Assembly (NCBI RefSeq): GCF_003337235.1 | Contig: NZ_QPJC01000003.1 | Span: 223,724 to 287,723 of the forward strand | Length of the DNA: 64,000 bases | Reading direction: 5' to 3' | Source: Halopolyspora algeriensis | Lineage (GTDB): Bacteria > Actinomycetota > Actinomycetes > Mycobacteriales > Pseudonocardiaceae | Part shown: piece by piece, positions 55,638-61,427 of the stretch | Position numbering within the stretch: position 1 is the first letter of the stretch | Layout of the letters: the number at the start of each line of letters is the position of its first letter | Position numbers and translations under genes: made by a program | Notes under the pieces: generated by a model | What the model was told of the DNA's origin: nothing | Seen by the model: the letters and a program-made list of their open reading frames with translations, nothing else | Database searches by the model: none

Positions 55638-55720
55638 CCTTCCCTCTCCACCGAAGCCCTACCCGCAGGACGCGGGAACGGGCCACTTCGCGCCGTTATG
55701 AAACCGTTTCACTTCGCGCG

Positions 55721-55749
55721 TTGACCCTCCGTGTCAAGATCAGTACGTT
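55721..55749 (+). promoter_or_regulatory. Promoter for the type VII accessory cluster
   Basis: TTGACC (55721-55726), a 17-base spacer, and TACGTT (55744-55749) fit a sigma-70-type promoter. It lies 58 bases before the first gene start of the cluster. Confidence 0.6.
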
Positions 55750-55806
55750 GTGCCTGCTGGAGTGCGCACGCGCGTACGCGAACGGCTGGGGGAAAGCGAA
55801 CCCGTC

Positions 55807-56202
55807 ATGACGGATCCGCAGCAGGTGGCAAGCAGCCTGTCGGCCACCAACAACGCCATGCAGGACATCATCAGCTCGGCAGGCAGAGGCCAGTTCCAGG
55901 TCACCCCCGAAGCCGGCGACGAGCTCATCCGGATCTTCCAGGAGTACGGCGACTACCTGGATGCTCGACTCAATGACATGCAGGTTGTCAAGAACCGGAC
56001 ACCGCTGGGAGACAGTCCCGCCGGCCAGGCGATCGCGGACTTCAATCAGCAGGTCGCCGCAGGTGGGGAAGGCTCCTTCGAGGAAGCGATTCTCCAATCG
56101 AGTAAGCAGGTGCCGCAGGTGATCGAGGCCATCAAGAAGGGCATCGCCCTGTACCAGGAAACCGACGAGGGCAACGCCACCAACTTCGGCGACCGGACGT
56201 GA
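55807..56202 (+). CDS. Small helical protein, probable type VII secretion substrate
   Basis: This 131-residue protein is largely helical: SLSATNNAMQDIISSAGRGQ near residue 11, then ELIRIFQEYGDYLDARLNDM, ending EGNATNFGDRT. It has no signal peptide and no clear WxG motif. Its place before a DUF3558 lipoprotein, a PPE-like protein and EspG suggests an ESX-associated partner of the PPE-like protein. The start at 55807 has only a loose GGGGGAAAG site. It resembles WXG100 proteins in length and helix content, but the family is uncertain. Confidence 0.68.
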   Translation: MTDPQQVASSLSATNNAMQDIISSAGRGQFQVTPEAGDELIRIFQEYGDYLDARLNDMQVVKNRTPLGDSPAGQAIADFNQQVAAGGEGSFEEAILQSSKQVPQVIEAIKKGIALYQETDEGNATNFGDRT

Positions 56203-56219
56203 GAGCGAGGACGGTCACA

Positions 56220-56765
56220 GTGCAGAGGAACATGCGGCGCTCGGCCGCTGCGGCGGTGTTCGCGGTCGCGGCACTCTCGCTCTCGGCATGCAGTGGCTCT
56301 TCCAGGAGTACAGAAGACACGGCCGGCAACTCGCAGCAGCCACCGAGCTCGAAAACCGGCGAGTCGAACAGTCAGCCCTTGGCCGGGGTCAAGCCCTGCG
56401 AGGTCTTCACCTCCGAGCAAGCAACCAAGCTGGGCTTGAGCGGACCAGGCACCATCAACGAATTCGACAACTCCACCTGTGACTGGAAACTCGGCGAGCA
56501 CATCCTGGGAGTGTCCGTGTACAAGGACATGGCCCTCAACGAGATCAATTTCTCCGGAGACGAGAAGACCCGGACCACGTTCCAGGGACACGACGCCCTG
56601 CTTGTCCGCAGTAATGAACGCCAGTGCTCGCTCGCCTTTGCGACCTCGGGTACCACGTCGATGCTCGTTCGAAGCACGGTCGACGTCTCGACTCCACCTG
56701 ACACGGCTTGCAACCTGGTCAAAAAAGCCGCACCGATGGTCGAGGCCACCATCTTCGGCAACTGA
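56220..56765 (+). CDS. DUF3558 lipoprotein
   Basis: This 181-residue precursor has a lipobox LSAC (cysteine near residue 24). After a Ser/Gln-rich spacer comes a DUF3558 domain with PCEVFTSEQATKLGLSGPGT, then STCDWKL and a later CSLAFAT and TACNLVKKAAP. It should be anchored on the outer face of the membrane. The GTG at 56220 has GAGGACGG upstream. An earlier GTG at 56199 overlaps the preceding stop but adds a tail before the charged N-region. DUF3558 genes often lie next to ESX genes in this group of organisms. Confidence 0.88.
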   Translation: MQRNMRRSAAAAVFAVAALSLSACSGSSRSTEDTAGNSQQPPSSKTGESNSQPLAGVKPCEVFTSEQATKLGLSGPGTINEFDNSTCDWKLGEHILGVSVYKDMALNEINFSGDEKTRTTFQGHDALLVRSNERQCSLAFATSGTTSMLVRSTVDVSTPPDTACNLVKKAAPMVEATIFGN

Positions 56766-56784
56766 AAACAGCTGAGAGGAAGAA

Positions 56785-58302
56785 ATGACGTCGGGGGAGC
56801 CGGAGTACCGAAGCCACGAGTACATCGCCGATCGCGAGCGGCAGGCCTATGTGGACGCCGGCGGTGTCGAGGCGCACCGGATGGCGGTATCCGGAACCGC
56901 TGCGATGGACCACGCGGTCGGCAGGGCTCAGCGTGCCGAGGCGAAACGCGAGGCTGCGCAGGTCGCCGCCGAGTACGGACACCAACAGGCAGCGACGCTG
57001 TCGGGAAACCACCGCCTGCACGAAAAACCCGCCGATCTGGGGGCGACGCACTACCTGTCCTACCCGCACAGGGAACTGTCCCGGTTCGTGCGCGAGAACT
57101 TCGATCCGGTAGCGGTGCACGACATGGGGCGGTACTACCACAAGGTCGGCAACGACCTGATCGAGTTCTCCGGCCGGATCCGCAAAGCCGCCGCCAAAAC
57201 GGAGGAATCCTGGCAAGGCGCGGCCGGGGACGCGATGCGCAGCAAGATGGCTCAGGTCGCCGATCACATGGGGCATTCCGGTGAGGCCGCGCAGCTGACC
57301 GCCAACCAGCTCGGCATGCAGGCCGAGGCCGCCGAACGGGCCCGCAACGCGATGCCCGAAGAGATCGAGGTCGACACGGCCGCCGCACTGAAGGAAAACG
57401 CGCAGAACCCGGACCCCACCTCCTCCCCGCAGCAGGCCAACGCCCTGGCGGAAAAGCAGGAGAGAGCCCGGGCCGCCCACGAGGAAGCCGCCCGGGTCGT
57501 GTCCACGATGGAAAGCGACTTCGGCACGGCCGCGGCGAGCACCCCGAAATTCGCGCCGCCGCCCCCTCCCCCGGGCGACGACGGGGGTTCCGGCCCGACT
57601 TCGGGCAGCACCGCGCCGGTGGGCGGCTTCACCTCCCCTGGCGGATCCGGTGGCGCGGCCCCGACGTATTCGGCCTCCACGGCGCCGAGCGGTGCGGCCC
57701 CACCCGCCGCAGGCGGCTCCACTCCCCCACTCGCCCCCTCCGGTTCGGGTGCGCAAGCTCCGGCGGGCACGTCCCCGTCCTGGGCGAGCCCCGGATCGTC
57801 CCTGCCGCCGGGAGCGGTGCGCGGCCCGGACGGCACGATCTACCGCCAGGACCCGCGCACCGGCCAGTGGATGCGGCAGAACCCGCACAACGGCCGGTGG
57901 GCTCCGGTACCGCCGGGACAGCAGGTGCCGGGCGGCGGTCGCGCCGGTAGCGGGGCAAGCGGTGGTGGCACCGCCCGCCCCGGTGGCGGATTCGGCCCGC
58001 GCGGATCGGGTGGCTCGGTTCCCGGCAGCACGATGACCCCGGGTGGGCGCGCAGGCAGTGCCCTGACCGGCTCGCCGGCCTCGCCAACGTCCGCGGCCGG
58101 CGCCGCGCCGAGTTCGTCGCAGGCGCGGGGCGGCCGGATGCCGATGGGTGCCATGGGCGGCCAGAACCAGCAGGGCGGCGATGAGGAACAGCACGAGCGC
58201 AAGTACCTGCTGGAGGCCGACGAGATCGGCGGCGACCTCGGTCTGCCCCGCGTGGCACCCCCGGTCCTCGGGGCCCTGCCCGATGAGGACGGCGGCCACT
58301 GA
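56785..58302 (+). CDS. PPE-like protein with long Pro/Gly-rich tail
   Basis: This 505-residue protein has a helical N-terminal half (residues about 1-250) with a WxG-type turn in TEESWQGAAGDAMRSKM near residue 146. This recalls the PPE/WXG100 helical hairpin. Residues about 255-480 are Pro/Gly/Ser-rich, with a tryptophan-bearing module (GTIYRQDPRTGQWMRQNPHN, then GRWAPVPPG). The acidic tail (ERKYLLEADEIGGDLGLPRV, then APPVLG) resembles short C-terminal tails seen on other actinomycete ESX substrates. It is probably exported by type VII secretion. The stop overlaps the EspG start (TGATG). Confidence 0.82.
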   Translation: MTSGEPEYRSHEYIADRERQAYVDAGGVEAHRMAVSGTAAMDHAVGRAQRAEAKREAAQVAAEYGHQQAATLSGNHRLHEKPADLGATHYLSYPHRELSRFVRENFDPVAVHDMGRYYHKVGNDLIEFSGRIRKAAAKTEESWQGAAGDAMRSKMAQVADHMGHSGEAAQLTANQLGMQAEAAERARNAMPEEIEVDTAAALKENAQNPDPTSSPQQANALAEKQERARAAHEEAARVVSTMESDFGTAAASTPKFAPPPPPPGDDGGSGPTSGSTAPVGGFTSPGGSGGAAPTYSASTAPSGAAPPAAGGSTPPLAPSGSGAQAPAGTSPSWASPGSSLPPGAVRGPDGTIYRQDPRTGQWMRQNPHNGRWAPVPPGQQVPGGGRAGSGASGGGTARPGGGFGPRGSGGSVPGSTMTPGGRAGSALTGSPASPTSAAGAAPSSSQARGGRMPMGAMGGQNQQGGDEEQHERKYLLEADEIGGDLGLPRVAPPVLGALPDEDGGH

Positions 58303-59096
58303 TGCCGGGATCGTTCACCCTCTCGCTGCAGGCCGCCGACATCCTCGCCGAGGACCTGCAGGTCGACCTGCGGCAGTTCCCGTTCGAGATCGGTCACGGC
58401 GGCGCCACCCTCGACGAGCGCGCGCGGCTGCGCACCGAGGTGTACGGCGACCTGCAACACCGCAGGTTCGCCGACCGCGGCGAAGTCGACCCCGAGGTGC
58501 ACCGGGCACTGACGCTGCTGCACACCCCGGAGATCGGTGTCGCGGTCGTGGCCGTGGACGTACCCACCGACGAGGTGTTTCGCGCGCGGATCGCGGTCTC
58601 CGGGAACGCCGGGGTACTGGCGATCCAACAGCAGCAACGGATCCGGTTCGATCCCGTCGACCCGCGCGGACTCGTCCGGGTCTGCACCGGCCTGCTGTCC
58701 GACGTCCCGGCCGGACACCTGGAGTCGGCGACCGTCTCCACCACCCAGGAGCAACAGCCCACCGGTGCTACCGGCGACGACGCCGACGGCTCGTGGCTGA
58801 GCTCCGCGCAGGCCACCGCAACCCGCCAGGCCGGAGGTGCGCAGCTGCGCAAGGTGCAGCGGATCATGGCGCTGCCGGTGCAGCGGGTCGGCTACTTCTT
58901 CGTCACCGGGCGCGACGACCGGGGCGATCCGGTGCGGCTGCCCGCGATCGGGTGGCGCGACACCGAGCAGGGCCGCTACAGCGTCACCACCCGCCGCAAC
59001 AACGACGGCGAGACCTGGAACACCTTCACCGGGGCCGACAAACAGCGTCTCGCCGCCCACCTCGGCGAGCAGCTCAGGAGTTTCCAGCAGCGGTGA
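58302..59096 (+). CDS. EspG-family chaperone (ESX secretion-associated)
   Basis: This 264-residue protein is of the EspG family, which binds PE-PPE pairs in the cytosol and delivers them to the secretion machine. Recognised stretches are LRQFPFEIGHGGATLDERAR near residue 23, RIRFDPVDPRGLVRV near residue 115, and RVGYFFVTGRDDRGDPVRL. It is coupled to the PPE-like gene by a 1-base overlap. No EccB, EccC, EccD, EccE or mycosin gene is in the window, so it must work with a core encoded elsewhere. Confidence 0.86.
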   Translation: MPGSFTLSLQAADILAEDLQVDLRQFPFEIGHGGATLDERARLRTEVYGDLQHRRFADRGEVDPEVHRALTLLHTPEIGVAVVAVDVPTDEVFRARIAVSGNAGVLAIQQQQRIRFDPVDPRGLVRVCTGLLSDVPAGHLESATVSTTQEQQPTGATGDDADGSWLSSAQATATRQAGGAQLRKVQRIMALPVQRVGYFFVTGRDDRGDPVRLPAIGWRDTEQGRYSVTTRRNNDGETWNTFTGADKQRLAAHLGEQLRSFQQR

Positions 59097-59138
59097 CCGG
59101 CCTGCGACGAGGACACCTTCCGCGCGGCTCACCGTCTG

Positions 59139-59582
59139 ATGATGGTGGAGGGGTTCGAGTTCGGCATCGGTCTCAAGCCGGAGACACCCTGGAACGATTA
59201 CCTCGAAACGCTGGAGCAGCAGCGAACAGGCATCAACATTCCAGAAGGATTCGTCCCCGCCACGTTCCTGGTCGCCGACGTCGACGGGGAGATCATCGGA
59301 CGGACATCCATCCGACACACCCTCAACGATTACCTGGCCCGCTACGGGGGTCACATCGGTTACGGCGTTCTACCGCAACATCGTCGGCGCGGTTACGCGA
59401 CGGAGATCCTTCGGCAGAGCCTTGTCGTCGCGAGAGCCGTCGGAGTCGATCAAACCTTGCTGACTTGCGACGATGACAACATCTCCTCGGCAGCCGTCAT
59501 CGAGACGTGCGGCGGGCGGCTGGATTCACTCGTCGACACGGCTCCGGGAGTGCAGCCGAGGCGTCGATACTGGATCGACTGA
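59139..59582 (+). CDS. GNAT acetyltransferase, N-terminus apparently lost
   Basis: The 147-residue frame from ATG 59139 has the GNAT core: TFLVADVDGEIIGRTSIRH, GYGVLPQHRRRGYATEI (the acetyl-CoA pyrophosphate loop, Q-x-x-R-R-x-G) and a C-terminal DDDNISSAAVIETCGG. Upstream, in the same frame back to the EspG stop, the bases read CDEDTFRAAHRLMMVEGF, which is the expected missing first strand and helix. A GTG in another frame (59093) would start MTGLR. This suggests an ancestral start now separated by a small frameshift near 59104. Activity may be lost, or a non-standard start may be used. Confidence 0.65.
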   Translation: MMVEGFEFGIGLKPETPWNDYLETLEQQRTGINIPEGFVPATFLVADVDGEIIGRTSIRHTLNDYLARYGGHIGYGVLPQHRRRGYATEILRQSLVVARAVGVDQTLLTCDDDNISSAAVIETCGGRLDSLVDTAPGVQPRRRYWID

Positions 59583-59599
59583 GCCGCACCGCCGAACTG

Positions 59600-59648
59600 A
59601 GTGAACGGAACTTTCGTTACTTCTATCCGGGCGAAAGTTCCGTTCACT
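59600..59648. repeat. Hairpin repeat copy 3 (terminator-like), diverged stem
   Basis: AGTGAACGGAACTTTCG and its complement form a 17-bp perfect stem around the loop TTACTTCTATCCGGG. The loop is 13 of 15 identical to copies 1 and 2, while the stem differs by a compensated change. It follows the acetyltransferase by 18 bases and is followed by TCTCCTCG. Confidence 0.88.
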
Positions 59649-59757
59649 TCTCCTCGTTCGCTGGAGGGCAGCGCCTCGCGACCATCTCGCGTTGACAGGC
59701 GCGAGTCGGCGGGAGCAGTCTGAGCATCGAGAGGTGCTTACCCGGGGGGGTTGGGTC

Positions 59758-61317
59758 ATGGCGCTGCATCGAGAGCACGACGGCGCCGGCCCGCACGGTG
59801 CCGGAGGCACCCGTCCGGCGACCCGGCACGTCGACGCTCCGGCGGAGCACGTCACGCTGAGCCGGCTGGTGGCCCCGCGCGCCGAACGGTCGGGCGATCG
59901 CACCGCGCTGTCGTACGAGGGCGAACGCTGGACCTACGCCGATCTGAGCGCGGCAGCCGACGCGCTGGCGTTCGAGATGACCGCAGCCGGACTCTCGGGC
60001 GAGCGCGTCGCTCTCATGCTGCCGAACCGGCCCGAGACGGTGCTCGCCTACCTCGCCTGCTTCACCTCGGGGGCGATCGCCGCGCCGCTCAACTCCCGGT
60101 ACGCGCCGCCGGAGATCGAGCAAGCGCTGGGCCGCGCGCGCCCCGCGTGGCTGATCGTGCACTCCAGCAGGCTGGAAGCGCTGGACGAGGTGGATCCCGC
60201 GGCGCTGGCCGGGGTCCGCGTTCTGGTGGTCGGCGGCGGCGAGCGCTACGAATCGCTCGCTCCGCTCCTGACCCCGCACCCGGTGCCGCGCCCGAAGGAG
60301 CAGGCCTCGGAACACCCCGCGGTGCTGTTCTTCACGTCGGGTTCCACCGGTATCCCCAAGGGAGTGCTGCACAGTCACAGCTCGGCGCTGGCGATGCTGA
60401 CGAGCACGTCGGAAGCGCTCGGGGACGTCGACGCCGAGGACGTGGTCCAGGTGTGCGAACCGCAGGTCCACGTCAGCGGCTTCATCGCCACGCTGACCAC
60501 GCTGATGTCGGGTGGAACCGTCGTGCTCCACGACGGGTTCGACGTGAAGCGGTACGTGGCGGGCCTGCTCGAGCATCGGCCGACGCTGATCTGCACGCAC
60601 ATCGACATCCTCGCCCAGCTCGTCCACGCCCCGGGCGCGTCGCGGGAGTGGTTCTCGTCGCTGCGCGGTGTCTACACCGGTGGTGACACCGTGCCCGCCG
60701 CACTGCAACGGGAGTTCACGGAGCTGTCCCGAGAGCCGATCGCGGTGGGCTGGGGAATGACCGAGGCCATCTGGCTCACCGTGGTCCGCGAGCCCCACCT
60801 GGAACGGGACGGGTGCATCGGCAGCCCGGTGACCGGCGCCGAGGTACGAGCCGACGAGCGGACCGGCGAACTGCTGGTTCGAGGGCCCATGCTGATGAGC
60901 CGCTACTGGCAGGACGAGGCGCTCACCCGCGAGCTGATGGCCGGGGGCTGGTTGCATACCGGGGACCTGGGCTCGCAGGACGCCGACGGTCTCTGGTGGT
61001 TCCGAGGCCGGCTCAAGGAGCTGATCGTACGGCGCACCTCGAAGATCACTCCCGGCGAGGTCGAGGCGGCCATCGACGAGAACACCGCCGTGGCCGCCGC
61101 CGCGGTGGTCGCCGCCCCGGACCGGGACGAGGGGCAGGTCCCGGTGGCATTCGTCGTGCCGCGACACGGGCACTCGCTGTCCGCGGCCGACCTGCTGGAC
61201 TCCCTCCGCGGGCGGATCGCCGAGTACAAGCTACCCGCGCGGGTCCACTTCCTGGATGCCCTCCCGCTCACCGCGAGCGGCAAGATCGCACGCCACGACC
61301 TGCACGAGCCCGTGTAG
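59758..61317 (+). CDS. Acyl-CoA synthetase / AMP-dependent ligase
   Basis: This 519-residue adenylate-forming enzyme has the P-loop motif FFTSGSTGIPKG near residue 193 and GWGMTEA near residue 335. Its ATP/hinge motif is WLHTGDLGSQDADGLWWFRG near 400-420, followed by the hinge Lys/Arg in RLKELIVRRTSKI. The final catalytic Lys is in LTASGKIARHDL. It activates a carboxylic acid to its CoA thioester; the substrate is not deducible. The ATG at 59758 follows a GGGGGGG-TTGGG run. Confidence 0.9.
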   Translation: MALHREHDGAGPHGAGGTRPATRHVDAPAEHVTLSRLVAPRAERSGDRTALSYEGERWTYADLSAAADALAFEMTAAGLSGERVALMLPNRPETVLAYLACFTSGAIAAPLNSRYAPPEIEQALGRARPAWLIVHSSRLEALDEVDPAALAGVRVLVVGGGERYESLAPLLTPHPVPRPKEQASEHPAVLFFTSGSTGIPKGVLHSHSSALAMLTSTSEALGDVDAEDVVQVCEPQVHVSGFIATLTTLMSGGTVVLHDGFDVKRYVAGLLEHRPTLICTHIDILAQLVHAPGASREWFSSLRGVYTGGDTVPAALQREFTELSREPIAVGWGMTEAIWLTVVREPHLERDGCIGSPVTGAEVRADERTGELLVRGPMLMSRYWQDEALTRELMAGGWLHTGDLGSQDADGLWWFRGRLKELIVRRTSKITPGEVEAAIDENTAVAAAAVVAAPDRDEGQVPVAFVVPRHGHSLSAADLLDSLRGRIAEYKLPARVHFLDALPLTASGKIARHDLHEPV

Positions 61318-61427
61318 CCGCGGCCCCGCCGCGTGTTGCCCGCGGCAGCCCGAGTGAACCATCACAGGAACCTCCCCCATCCCGCCATTCCGCGCACCGC
61401 GTCACCGTGGGCACATAACCTGGCGGG

